From Maledivibacter sp. (lineage in GTDB: Bacteria; Bacillota; Clostridia; Peptostreptococcales; Caminicellaceae), in the NCBI GenBank assembly GCA_025210375.1, contig JAOASB010000004.1, positions 1-64,000 on the forward strand: DNA of 64,000 nucleotides, in the 5' to 3' direction. Of the stretch, positions 56,624 to 64,000 are shown piece after piece. A program made the position numbers and the translations under genes. The notes beneath the pieces are model-generated. The model was not told where the DNA came from, did not search any database, and saw only the letters and a list, made by a program, of their open reading frames with translations. Each line of letters opens with the position of its first letter. Positions within the stretch are counted from its first letter, which is position 1.

Positions 56624-57329
56624 TTTGAATAAAAAATTTGGAGAACTACATGTTTTAAAGGGAATCGATGAACATATAAAAAAGGGAGAAGTTGTCGTAA
56701 TAATTGGACCAAGTGGCTCTGGTAAAAGTACGCTATTGAGATGTTTAAATCTTTTGGAATCTCCTACGAGTGGTGAAATTGTATTTGAGGGGATTTCAAT
56801 AACTGAGAAAAAAAATGATATAAATAAGCTACGGGAAAAGATGGGAATGGTGTTTCAACAGTTCAATTTATTCCCACATAAAACTGTTTTAGAGAATGTA
56901 ACATTGGCCCCGATAAATGTTAAAAATATAAAAAAAGAAGAAGCACAAAGTATTGCATTTAATTTACTTAAGAGAATTGGTCTAGAGGATAAAGCAGATG
57001 CTTACCCAAGTCAGCTTTCTGGAGGTCAAAAACAAAGGATTGCCATCGCTAGAGCCTTGGCTATGGCACCCGATGTAATGCTCTTTGATGAACCTACCTC
57101 GGCTCTTGATCCAGAAATGGTTGGAGAAGTTTTAGATGTTATGAAGGAGCTAGCAGGTGATGGAATGACCATGGCAGTGGTGACCCATGAGATGGGTTTT
57201 GCAAAAGAAGTGGCAAGCAGAGTTCTTTTTATGGATGAGGGAAAGGTGGTCGAGCAAGGCTCACCAAATGAAATCTTCGACAATCCCAAACACTCTAGAA
57301 CTAAGGATTTTTTAGCTAAGGTATTGTAA
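56601..57329 (+). CDS. Polar amino acid ABC ATPase (GlnQ type)
   Basis: 242 residues. Walker [10 protein letters not shown], signature [15 protein letters not shown], Walker [15 protein letters not shown], switch histidine in [17 protein letters not shown] precedes GTG 56601; GTG 56607 ([11 protein letters not shown]) is an equally good start. It powers the importer formed with the two genes upstream. Confidence 0.93.
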   Translation: MLVIQITDLNKKFGELHVLKGIDEHIKKGEVVVIIGPSGSGKSTLLRCLNLLESPTSGEIVFEGISITEKKNDINKLREKMGMVFQQFNLFPHKTVLENVTLAPINVKNIKKEEAQSIAFNLLKRIGLEDKADAYPSQLSGGQKQRIAIARALAMAPDVMLFDEPTSALDPEMVGEVLDVMKELAGDGMTMAVVTHEMGFAKEVASRVLFMDEGKVVEQGSPNEIFDNPKHSRTKDFLAKVL

Positions 57330-57339
57330 AAACAACAAA

Positions 57340-57360
57340 AAGCCAGGAATATCCTGGCTT
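57340..57360. terminator. Bidirectional terminator
   Basis: AAGCCAGG and CCTGGCTT form an 8-9-bp stem around a short loop. On the minus strand it is followed by T-rich DNA and can end the aldolase transcript; on the plus strand it ends the ABC operon. Confidence 0.7.
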
Positions 57361-57361
57361 T

Positions 57362-57482
57362 AGGCTGCCTAAAAACCCGAATTTCTTCGTTGTTGCTTCA
57401 ACCAAGAACCCTTACGTATGTCTGTATACGCTACGGCCTCTCGGTTTCAGCACGCCTCGAACTTCGAATTGTTAGGCAGCCT
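57362..57482. repeat. Element D: G+C-richer 121-bp element with 11-bp inverted ends
   Basis: AGGCTGCCTAA (57362-57372) and TTAGGCAGCCT (57472-57482) are exact inverted ends. The inside is about half G+C by eye, well above its surroundings, and unrelated to families A-C. Single copy here. Confidence 0.7.
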
Positions 57483-57498
57483 GCCATCTTGTTGATTT

Positions 57499-58428
57499 TT
57501 ATAGTGTATTACTAGATCCTAATACATTTTTAATTTTATGCTTAACCATTTTTTGAATAGCGTCTCTACCTTTGCCTAAGTATTTTCTTGGATCAAATAC
57601 TTCAGGGTTTTCAACTATCTCTTTTCTTATGGCAGCTGTCATAGCTAATCTAAGGTCAGTATCTATATTTATTTTGCATACTCCAAGTTTTGCTGCTCTT
57701 CTAAGCATATCCTCAGGGACACCCTTAGCACCTGGTATATTTCCACCATACTTGTTACAAGCTTCAACAAACTCTGGAATAACTGTTGATGCACCGTGTA
57801 GCACCAAAGGATAACCGGAAAGCTTGTGGGTTATTGTTTCAAGTCTTTCAAAGTCAAGCTTAGGTTCTCCCTTAAACTTATATGCACCATGACTTGTACC
57901 GATAGCAATTGCCAATGAGTCAACACCAGTTCTCTCCACAAATTCAACTGCTTGATCAGGGTCTGTAAAAGAAGCATCCTTTGCAGCTACATTAACATCG
58001 TCTTCTATACCAGCAAGTTTACCAAGCTCAGCTTCCACAACAACTCCTTTTTGATGAGCATATTCAACTACCCTTTTAGTCAATTCAATATTCTCTTCAA
58101 AGGGATGCTTGGATCCGTCAATCATAACAGAAGTGAATCCATCATCAATACATTGCTTACAAATCTCAAAATCTGCACCATGATCTAGATGAAGAACTAC
58201 ATCTAAATCTGTGTCTAGAATAGCTGCTTCCACTAATTTTCTTAGATATGCGGGTTTAGCATATTTTCTAGCCCCAGCAGAAACCTGTAAAATCAAAGGT
58301 GATTTTTCTTCCTTAGCCGCATCAACAATACCCTGAATAATTTCCATATTGTTAACATTAAAAGCACCGATTGCATATTTACCTTCATATGCTTTTTTAA
58401 ACATTTCCTTAGAAGTAATTAATGCCAT
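57499..58428 (-). CDS. fba: Fructose-bisphosphate aldolase, class II
   Basis: 309 residues. Metal-binding HLDHGAD and the later GTSHGAYKFKGEP and PLVLHGASTV regions mark the zinc-dependent class II family. It splits fructose-1,6-bisphosphate in glycolysis. GGAGG precedes ATG 58428. Monocistronic. Confidence 0.95.
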   Translation of the reverse strand: MALITSKEMFKKAYEGKYAIGAFNVNNMEIIQGIVDAAKEEKSPLILQVSAGARKYAKPAYLRKLVEAAILDTDLDVVLHLDHGADFEICKQCIDDGFTSVMIDGSKHPFEENIELTKRVVEYAHQKGVVVEAELGKLAGIEDDVNVAAKDASFTDPDQAVEFVERTGVDSLAIAIGTSHGAYKFKGEPKLDFERLETITHKLSGYPLVLHGASTVIPEFVEACNKYGGNIPGAKGVPEDMLRRAAKLGVCKINIDTDLRLAMTAAIRKEIVENPEVFDPRKYLGKGRDAIQKMVKHKIKNVLGSSNTL

Positions 58429-58702
58429 AACAATAGCCTCCTATATAAAATAGTATCCCAGATTAATATAGAAAATATATGTAAGTTATTTTAAGCAGTA
58501 AGTTATCTATTTATAATTTGGGACCATAATAAATGGTTTTCTTTTCACGAGTATTATATAATAATAAAGATAAAAATACTACCCCATATAATGGTATTTG
58601 AAAAAAGAATAAAAAATATTTAATCCCATATTATTCATAGGAAGTTTGAAAATATGCAGGTAGTTTTGAATTTTATATAAATAATCTAGATTAGTGTATA
58701 AT

Positions 58703-58784
58703 AATATTTGATGGTATAGGCTTTGGGATTTTAAGACTACATGGGGTAGATGGCTTTTATAGAAAGTAATTATGGGATTTGCTC
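58703..58784 (-). repeat. Family A element, copy A8 (half copy, inverted)
   Basis: The 82 bp of the left half (ATATTTGATGGTATAGG to GGGATTTGCTC), ending 23 bases before the next start codon. The other end is lost, so no duplication can be tested, though AATT follows its retained end. The rest of the gap from 58429 holds nothing else I can support. Confidence 0.75.
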
Positions 58785-58807
58785 AATTAACATAGTGGAG
58801 GTAATTT

Positions 58808-59527
58808 ATGAAGAAAATGAGACTTGATAGAGTCCTTGGGAATATGGGATACGGCAGCAGAAAGGACTTGAAAAAACTAATTAAATATGGAGCTGTTCAA
58901 GTGGATGGTGAGGTTGTAAAAAAAAGTTCTATTAGTATCGATCCCTACAATAGCATTATAGAAATCCATGGGGAAAGGGTTGAGTATAAAGAATATATAT
59001 ACATAATGATGAATAAACCCCAAGAGGTGATATCGGCTACATATGATAATAGACATAAAACTGTGATGGATCTATTAGATGATAGTTATTTGCATTTTCA
59101 ACCCTTCCCCATGGGAAGACTTGATATTGATACGGAAGGTTTACTCATCATAACAAATGATGGTAAATTATCCCATGAGATACTCTCACCTAAAAAGCAT
59201 ATTCCAAAAACCTATTATGCCCATGTAAAGGGAAATGTTAATGAAGAGGATAAAGAAGCCTTTGAAAAGGGTGTGACCTTAGAGGATGGATATAACACTT
59301 TACCATCCCAGTTAATTATCAAAGAAAGTGGAGAGGTATCAAAGGTAGAACTCACAATATACGAGGGGAAATTCCATCAGGTGAAAAGAATGTTTCAGGC
59401 ACGTAATAAAGAAGTGATATACTTGAAGAGAATAGCTATGGGAGAATTAGGATTAGATACTAGACTTGATTTAGGAGATTATAGGGAATTAACCGATGAG
59501 GAACTAAGTATCTTAAAACCGAAGTAA
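58808..59527 (+). CDS. RsuA/RluB-family pseudouridine synthase
   Basis: 239 residues: an N-terminal S4-like RNA-binding domain (about 4-60) and a catalytic domain with the key aspartate in PMGRLDIDTEGLLI. It makes pseudouridine in ribosomal RNA; the length and the single-subunit form fit RsuA-type (16S) or RluB-type (23S) enzymes. GGAGG precedes ATG 58808. Confidence 0.92.
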   Translation: MKKMRLDRVLGNMGYGSRKDLKKLIKYGAVQVDGEVVKKSSISIDPYNSIIEIHGERVEYKEYIYIMMNKPQEVISATYDNRHKTVMDLLDDSYLHFQPFPMGRLDIDTEGLLIITNDGKLSHEILSPKKHIPKTYYAHVKGNVNEEDKEAFEKGVTLEDGYNTLPSQLIIKESGEVSKVELTIYEGKFHQVKRMFQARNKEVIYLKRIAMGELGLDTRLDLGDYRELTDEELSILKPK

Positions 59528-59534
59528 AAAACTA

Positions 59535-59582
59535 TATAGGGTTTTCATAGTATAAGTTAAAGTCTATACTAAAATCCCTATA
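59535..59582 (-). repeat. Family C element, copy C3
   Basis: A 40-bp core with TATA on both sides (59535-59538, 59579-59582). Same orientation as C2 and near-identical to it. Confidence 0.85.
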
Positions 59583-59658
59583 GGAAATAAATTGGCTGCT
59601 AAACAAAGAGAAATTCATTAAAATTGAAATGATTTTGCTCTTGCTTTGCAGCCTGTTA

Positions 59659-59700
59659 TACAGAGTTTCTATTAAATTAAGTTTAACTGGAATATCTATA
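59659..59700 (+). repeat. Family B remnant, copy B8
   Basis: 42 bp between TACA (59659-59662) and TATA (59697-59700). It keeps only the outer arms (GAGTTTCTATTAAA, GTTTAACTGGAATATC), with the central hairpin deleted. Confidence 0.6.
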
Positions 59701-59702
59701 GT

Positions 59703-60266
59703 TTAATTATTTATGCTGACGCCGGTAATAATAGATATCATTTCATCAATAGAGCTGTTAGATTTTATAGTAAATGTCCCATAACGCAGCTTTGGACTGA
59801 GTTCTAACTCTTCTACTCTATTAAGAAATTCACTGTCGGTTTCAACTAGACCCTGTTCCTTTAGTATTTTAGCAATACCTGCACCTATGGTACCCTTAGG
59901 TATTTCAACCTTTATGTCCTTTATATCTTCTATATTCTTTGTATCCTTTGGCTCGTTATCAACTACTTCAACATTAATATTAGAATCAACTGGAGTTTCA
60001 GAAGAAGTGTCATTGTTACTTACTTCCTGTGAAACATTATCACTAGTTGAGGTATCATTATTGTTGCTATCTACTAAGTTTGTGCTATTGTCCTGTGGAT
60101 TTTCTGCAATGATTTTTTGTGATGGTTCATCCATATTTTTCAAAAGAGGTATACTCATTGCCCCAGAAAGCTTCCATACAATAACAAGAGCCATGATTAG
60201 TACAATAAATAAGCTGAGTAAAGTGTCACTGAAGTCGTAAAAGAAATCCTTAAGCTTTTCTAACAC
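59703..60266 (-). CDS. Small YceG/MltG-like membrane protein
   Basis: 187 residues: one membrane segment (about 14-36), a 75-residue low-complexity stretch rich in N, D, S and T, and a C-terminal domain of about 65 residues (IPKGTIGAGIAKILKEQGLV ...) like the N-terminal part of MltG endolytic transglycosylases. The catalytic part of MltG is missing, so it may bind peptidoglycan or regulate rather than cut. GTG 60266 follows AGGAGG. Confidence 0.75.
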   Translation of the reverse strand: MLEKLKDFFYDFSDTLLSLFIVLIMALVIVWKLSGAMSIPLLKNMDEPSQKIIAENPQDNSTNLVDSNNNDTSTSDNVSQEVSNNDTSSETPVDSNINVEVVDNEPKDTKNIEDIKDIKVEIPKGTIGAGIAKILKEQGLVETDSEFLNRVEELELSPKLRYGTFTIKSNSSIDEMISIITGVSINN

Positions 60267-60408
60267 TGAAAATCCTCCTCAAGTTTCATAGTTTAATAAC
60301 TAAAGCATACCACAAAAACGAGTGAATTTTCAATAGACCAAATTATTTAATTTTCTTATTAAAATTTATTGAAGGTATAAATAGATTTTAATAGAATATT
60401 TATGAGTA

Positions 60409-60567
60409 GAGCAAATTGCATAATTAATTTCTATAAAAATCATCTACTATATATAGTTTTAAAATCTCTGAAGCTATACCATCAAATATGCTTATATCTT
60501 AAGCAATTAAATCAAGGATGATATTCGCATATGCAATTCTGCCAAGTCAGAGTTATGCAATTTCCTC
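60409..60567 (+). repeat. Family A element, copy A9 (full length)
   Basis: 159 bp with exact AGTA duplication (60405-60408 and 60568-60571). Confidence 0.9.
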
Positions 60568-60636
60568 AGTAGATATAAAAGCCTAAACAAAAGGTTTTAT
60601 TATATACATGTTGTTGTAATATTAGGAGGATTAGAG

Positions 60637-61476
60637 ATGGAGGATTTCAGACTGCTAAAGAATACCGATATGAATATAGTTATGAATTATCTGGAAAACA
60701 GACATGTTGAAAGTACATTTATCATAGATAGTATTGAAAAATATGGTTTGGAAAATAATATGCTTTCAAAAAAAAATGGAGATTATTATGGTTATTTTAA
60801 TGATAATTTAGCGGGAATATTTTCATTTAACAATATGGGGAGTTTTACCTGCTACTATGATGATGATAGAGTGTTGAATAAGGTCGCCTTACTTAAAGCA
60901 GTTAAGAAATATAAGCCTAAATTCATAATTGGAATGGAAAGTATAATAACACCCCTATGGGAAAGGCTTGAAAGAACTTTTAAGTGGTATGAATATGATA
61001 AATGTCATTATATGTTATTAAATACTAATAAGTTTAATAGTTTTTGCTGCGATAAAGAAATAATTAATGCTAAAAACTATGATTTTTCAAAATCCATTGA
61101 TTTTCTTATTGAAGTTGAAAAGGCATTTAATAGAAAGCCTAAAACTATAAATGAATTAAAAAACTCTGTATATGAAAGAACAGGTGAGGAAGAATATTTA
61201 TATCTTTTGGATAAAGGAGAAATAGTATCCCAAGCTGTGGTTAAAACAACGACCTCAAGGATTAATCAAATTGAAGGGGTATACACCTTACCAAGGTGTA
61301 GGGGAAATGGATATGCAAAGGCGGTAGTTTCAAAATTATGCATAAATATTATGGATAGAGGGAAAACCCCGGGATTAATAGTTTCTAAATCCAATGATTC
61401 CGCAAAACAAGCCTATAGGGATATTGGTTTTGAGTACTATGATGATTATGTGATGTCTGAAATACGAATCGGCTAA
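60637..61476 (+). CDS. GNAT-family N-acetyltransferase
   Basis: 279 residues. The C-terminal third has the acetyl-CoA-binding pattern GVYTLPRCRGNGYAKAVVSK and the closing SNDSAKQAYRDIGFEYYDDY; the N-terminal part is a degenerate GNAT half. The substrate is unknown. GGAGG precedes ATG 60637. Confidence 0.85.
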   Translation: MEDFRLLKNTDMNIVMNYLENRHVESTFIIDSIEKYGLENNMLSKKNGDYYGYFNDNLAGIFSFNNMGSFTCYYDDDRVLNKVALLKAVKKYKPKFIIGMESIITPLWERLERTFKWYEYDKCHYMLLNTNKFNSFCCDKEIINAKNYDFSKSIDFLIEVEKAFNRKPKTINELKNSVYERTGEEEYLYLLDKGEIVSQAVVKTTTSRINQIEGVYTLPRCRGNGYAKAVVSKLCINIMDRGKTPGLIVSKSNDSAKQAYRDIGFEYYDDYVMSEIRIG

Positions 61477-61531
61477 GGGATATGAAAAAAATAAGCAAGT
61501 CAGGTTACGAAGTAATTTTGATTATTTTCTA

Positions 61532-61576
61532 TGCACTCAGTCACGGGCATACCCATTGTATGTAAGTGATTGAGTA
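61532..61576 (+). promoter_or_regulatory. Leader hairpin before uORF and rluA-type gene
   Basis: ACTCAGTCAC pairs with GTGATTGAGT (one G-T), and inside it GCATAC pairs with GTATG. No T run follows. It lies about 30 bases before the 16-codon uORF. Confidence 0.45.
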
Positions 61577-61606
61577 ACAAAGAAAAGAACCAAAGGAGCG
61601 AATAAG

Positions 61607-61657
61607 ATGACTAGTTTATTTTTTGAATGTGCCAATATATATACTAGAAAGCGGTGA
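61607..61657 (+). CDS. 16-residue upstream ORF coupled to RluA-type gene
   Basis: ATG 61607 has a strong AAAGGAG site (61592-61598) and encodes MTSLFFECANIYTRKR. Its TGA (61655-61657) overlaps the GTG start of the pseudouridine synthase (GTGA), which has only a weak ribosome site of its own. This is the layout of a coupling or leader peptide; function inferred from the layout only. Confidence 0.5.
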   Translation: MTSLFFECANIYTRKR

Positions 61658-62577
61658 ACTGTTTGAAGGAAATAATCATAGGCGAAAATGAAAAAGGGCA
61701 AAGACTTGATAGATTCCTCTTGAAATATTTGAATAATTCTTCAAGAGCAAACATTTATAAATTGCTAAGAAAAAAAGTTGTAAAGGTAAATAGTAAAAGA
61801 GAAAAGGAAAATTATTTTTTACAAAAAGATGATAAAATACAGATTTATTTATCCGATGAAGCTTTTAATAAACTGGTTAAAGAAGAAAGCAATGAGATGG
61901 TTAAAGATTTCAACCTAGATATCGTATATGAAGATAATGATATACTTATTGTTAATAAACCCAAGGGACTTTTAACCCATCCAGATAAAAAGGAATATAA
62001 AAAAACATTAGCAACGAGGGTGCAATCCTACCTTAAGCATCTTCAAACCCATACATTTAAACCAGCTTCCGTTAATAGATTGGATCAGAATACCAGTGGG
62101 CTAGTTATTTTTTGTAAAACCTATGAATCCCTAAAGAAATATAACGAGATGATGAGAGATAGAGATATAAAGAAATATTATCTTTGTATAGTTCATGGAA
62201 AGGTAAGCAAAGAAGGAGAAATAAAGGGCTATCTTTCAAAAAATACCAAAAAAAATGTTGTTGAGATAGCAAAAAATAATTATAATAATAAGGGTCAGTT
62301 TATTCATACAAAATATAGGTCCTTAGAGTGTTATGGTGAATTTACTCTTCTAGAGGTAGAAATACTTACTGGAAGAACACATCAAATTAGAGCATCCTTA
62401 AGCAAGATAAACCACCCAATTATTGGTGATACCAAGTATGGGGGGAAGAAGATGAAAAATATAACTACTCAAGTGTTACATGCCTATAAATTAGTTATAG
62501 ATGATAAAGAATTTATTAAGCAGAGTAAAGAGATAGAACGCATTATTAAAATACTATCTATAGAGAGTTCCAAGTAA
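61654..62577 (+). CDS. RluA-family pseudouridine synthase
   Basis: 307 residues: S4 domain (about 14-75) and RluA catalytic domain with the aspartate in VNRLDQNTSGLVIF (asparagine replaces the usual histidine before RLD). It modifies uridines in ribosomal RNA. GTG 61654 overlaps the stop of a 16-codon uORF. The last codons and the TAA stop lie inside family B element B7, so that insertion reset the C-terminus. Confidence 0.9.
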   Translation: MNCLKEIIIGENEKGQRLDRFLLKYLNNSSRANIYKLLRKKVVKVNSKREKENYFLQKDDKIQIYLSDEAFNKLVKEESNEMVKDFNLDIVYEDNDILIVNKPKGLLTHPDKKEYKKTLATRVQSYLKHLQTHTFKPASVNRLDQNTSGLVIFCKTYESLKKYNEMMRDRDIKKYYLCIVHGKVSKEGEIKGYLSKNTKKNVVEIAKNNYNNKGQFIHTKYRSLECYGEFTLLEVEILTGRTHQIRASLSKINHPIIGDTKYGGKKMKNITTQVLHAYKLVIDDKEFIKQSKEIERIIKILSIESSK

Positions 62578-62662
62578 ATTTTAATTTATACATATCAAAA
62601 TATCCGATGTTTCTTGGGAATTTTGATGTATATAAATTAAAGTTTTGACTGTAATCTCTATA
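62559..62662 (+). repeat. Family B element, copy B7
   Basis: 104 bp with TATA at 62559-62562 and 62659-62662. Its left end supplies the stop codon of the RluA-type gene. Family C copy C4 is joined to its right TATA. Confidence 0.82.
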
Positions 62663-62706
62663 GGGATTTTAGTATAGACTTTAACTTATACTATGAAAAC
62701 CCTATA
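62659..62706 (+). repeat. Family C element, copy C4
   Basis: A 40-bp core, TATA both sides, same sequence and same B-C junction as C1 (37627). Confidence 0.85.
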
Positions 62707-62721
62707 TAATTAATTACTGTA

Positions 62722-62752
62722 AAACTTTATTTTATTTTAAAATAAAGTTTTT
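62722..62752 (+). terminator. A+T-rich terminator-like hairpin
   Basis: AAAACTTTATTTT pairs with AAAATAAAGTTTT (13 bp), with T6 at the end. It lies just before the HEPN-type gene and may end the RluA-type transcript. Confidence 0.6.
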
Positions 62753-62771
62753 TGAAGGGAATGACTTAAGT

Positions 62772-63590
62772 TTGATTAAATCATATAATGTGATAGTTAA
62801 ATTGATTGATAGATATGATTATGGAGGAGCTTTAGAAATACTTAATGAAAAGGGAATGATAGATACTGATTCTGCACTGATAATAAAATCATGTAAATAT
62901 GCAGTAAACTTTGACTTCAAAACCGCCCATGGTATTCTAAGGGGTCTATCAGAAGAAAAAAAGAATGAAAAGGATATAATCAAATTAACTAAAAATCTTC
63001 AGCAATTAATAGATGGTGATCCCACTGCAATTTTTTCTGAGCTTATAGAAAATATTGAATTTCAGCTGGTTAATGAAGAATACATTGATTTTTTAGGGCG
63101 GGTATATAGATTTAAGGAAGCGATTTTTAAATATATTTTTGTTAAGAATCATTTGAACAAAAATAAGTTCTCATTTTTGATTGATGCAATGTCAAAACAA
63201 AGAATACTTAAGATACTTAGGAAAAAATACAAGATATTTAATACGAACCTCATATATGGAATTAGCACTTATATAGATAAATATTTAAGTCGCAAAAAAA
63301 ATTATGTTAATATAGTGAGACTCTTAAATTCTGAGAAAATGATAAGCCTTATAGCACTAAGAAATAATTCTATTGTTGGACATGGATTTAGAGGTGTAAG
63401 TAGTGAGGATATTAAAAAAGCCTATGGAAATCCATATAATGTTGTAGATGATTTTAAGTATTGCTTAAATCTTTTAGATATCAATGTGTCAAAAAACAAG
63501 TATATTTGTATAAATGATCTTATAAAACGAGAATTATCCTGCATAAGCTATGATGGGGATAAGTCAGAATGTATCAATAAAGTAATATAA
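62772..63590 (+). CDS. Orphan HEPN-type protein (Csm6/Csx1-like C-terminal half)
   Basis: 272 residues, mostly helical. Residues 195-210 read ALRNNSIVGHGFRGVS: R197 and H204 form an R-x6-H motif like the catalytic site of HEPN ribonucleases. The surrounding pattern (YDYGGALEIL, NFDFKTAH, RVYRFKEAIFKYI) recalls the part of CRISPR-associated CARF-HEPN proteins that follows the CARF domain. No CARF domain and no CRISPR genes are present. The start is uncertain: TTG 62772 has only a distant GAAGGG. It could be a solo HEPN RNase or the surviving half of a longer protein. Assignment is from motif memory only. Confidence 0.5.
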   Translation: MIKSYNVIVKLIDRYDYGGALEILNEKGMIDTDSALIIKSCKYAVNFDFKTAHGILRGLSEEKKNEKDIIKLTKNLQQLIDGDPTAIFSELIENIEFQLVNEEYIDFLGRVYRFKEAIFKYIFVKNHLNKNKFSFLIDAMSKQRILKILRKKYKIFNTNLIYGISTYIDKYLSRKKNYVNIVRLLNSEKMISLIALRNNSIVGHGFRGVSSEDIKKAYGNPYNVVDDFKYCLNLLDINVSKNKYICINDLIKRELSCISYDGDKSECINKVI

Positions 63591-63658
63591 ATTTTATTAT
63601 TATGCATTTATATGATAATATATATTTATTGTGATTGATTTGAAAGGAAGATGCGGTT

Positions 63659-64000
63659 GTGAAGAAAGAAATATTTGAGTGGGTTAAAACAATAGTTATT
63701 TCGGTTATAATTGCCCTTATGATTACAATGTTTATACGACCTACATTAGTAAAAGGACATTCAATGTATCCTACATTAGAGCCAAATAATTATTTGATTA
63801 TAAATAAAATACCCTATATGATCCATGAACCAGAAAGAGGAGATATAGTTGTTTTTAAATCATCCTTAAAAACCTTAAATGGAAAAGAAAAGGATTTAAT
63901 AAAAAGAGTCATAGCTGTTGAAGGCGATGAATTAGTTGTAAATGACGGTAAAACTTATTTGAATGGTGAAGAAATTAAAGAAAATTATATTAATGAAAAT
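63659..64000 (+). CDS. lepB: Signal peptidase I (partial, runs off window)
   Basis: The first 114 codons are visible. An N-terminal membrane anchor (about 8-27) is followed by the catalytic serine region GHSMYPTLEPNNYLI (serine about 39) and the start of the lysine region GDIVVFKSS and DLIKRVIAVEGDEL, with the general-base lysine in LIKRV. It removes signal peptides outside the membrane. GTG 63659 follows AAAGGAAG. Confidence 0.92.
   Translation, partial: MKKEIFEWVKTIVISVIIALMITMFIRPTLVKGHSMYPTLEPNNYLIINKIPYMIHEPERGDIVVFKSSLKTLNGKEKDLIKRVIAVEGDELVVNDGKTYLNGEEIKENYINEN

Noticed and set aside
1-64000. tRNA, rRNA or tmRNA genes
   Set aside because: No cloverleaf-like or rRNA sequence was recognised by eye; a covariance-model scan would be decisive.

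Overview
The window looks like the chromosome of a low-G+C, anaerobic, spore-forming, motile member of the Clostridia (Alkaliphilus/Tissierella-type; the genus is a guess). Four things point this way: A+T-rich DNA with strong AGGAGG ribosome sites and frequent TTG/GTG starts; three oxygen-sensitive glycyl radical enzymes (GREs), each beside its own radical-SAM activase; a gerA-type germinant receptor operon plus a Cse60-like sporulation gene; and two chemoreceptors.

Layout. 1-4.6 kb: a decayed mobile region (orphan HigA-like antitoxin, frameshifted rhuM, truncated serine recombinase with a small coupled leader gene, gene remnants). 5-7 kb: chemoreceptor. 7.2-13.8 kb: AraC regulator diverging from a sugar ABC importer, a GH112 galactosyl-N-acetylhexosamine phosphorylase and a tiny DUF6903-like membrane protein. 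14-17 kb: XRE regulator and second chemoreceptor. 17.1-20.8 kb: gerAA-AB-AC on the minus strand. 21.1-23.1 kb: azlCD with a TrmB-like regulator. 23.4-33.8 kb: sigma-54 activator, then, behind a near-perfect -24/-12 promoter, a GRE, its activase, ortA, ortB, a class-III PLP epimerase/aminotransferase and an APC permease. 34-37.4 kb: stand-alone rpsD, an unknown gene, TetR and iron alcohol dehydrogenase. 37.9-41.3 kb: a second sigma-54 activator and tryptophanase behind its own -24/-12 promoter. 41.6-45.7 kb: Cse60-like gene, yjjI/yjjW-type GRE pair, lipid kinase. 46-48.9 kb: selenium/sulfur cluster (DUF3343, TusA/YedF-like, YedE, and a divergent cysteine desulfurase-like gene). 49-53.8 kb: secreted CAP-domain protein, then pflB-pflA. 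54.2-57.3 kb: cyclophilin and a polar amino acid ABC importer. 57.5-64 kb: class II aldolase, two pseudouridine synthases, a small YceG-like membrane protein, a GNAT protein, an orphan HEPN-type protein, and the start of signal peptidase I.

The most interesting unit is the 25.6-33.8 kb operon. GRE + activase + OrtA + OrtB, without ornithine aminomutase or 2,4-diaminopentanoate dehydrogenase, matches the pathway I recall for anaerobic 4-hydroxyproline breakdown: HplG opens the ring to 2-amino-4-ketopentanoate and OrtAB cleaves that to acetyl-CoA plus alanine. Here it comes with its own sigma-54 switch, an isoleucine-2-epimerase-like enzyme and a permease.

The intergenic spaces are filled by at least three families of small inverted-repeat elements. 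Family A (about 159 bp full length, nine copies) has terminal inverted repeats and exact 4-bp target duplications at seven of nine copies. Families B (about 104 bp with flanks) and C (48 bp with flanks) sit in TATA or TATA-like sites and join end to end with each other and with A. A single G+C-richer element (D) lies near 57.4 kb. No CRISPR array, rRNA or tRNA was seen.
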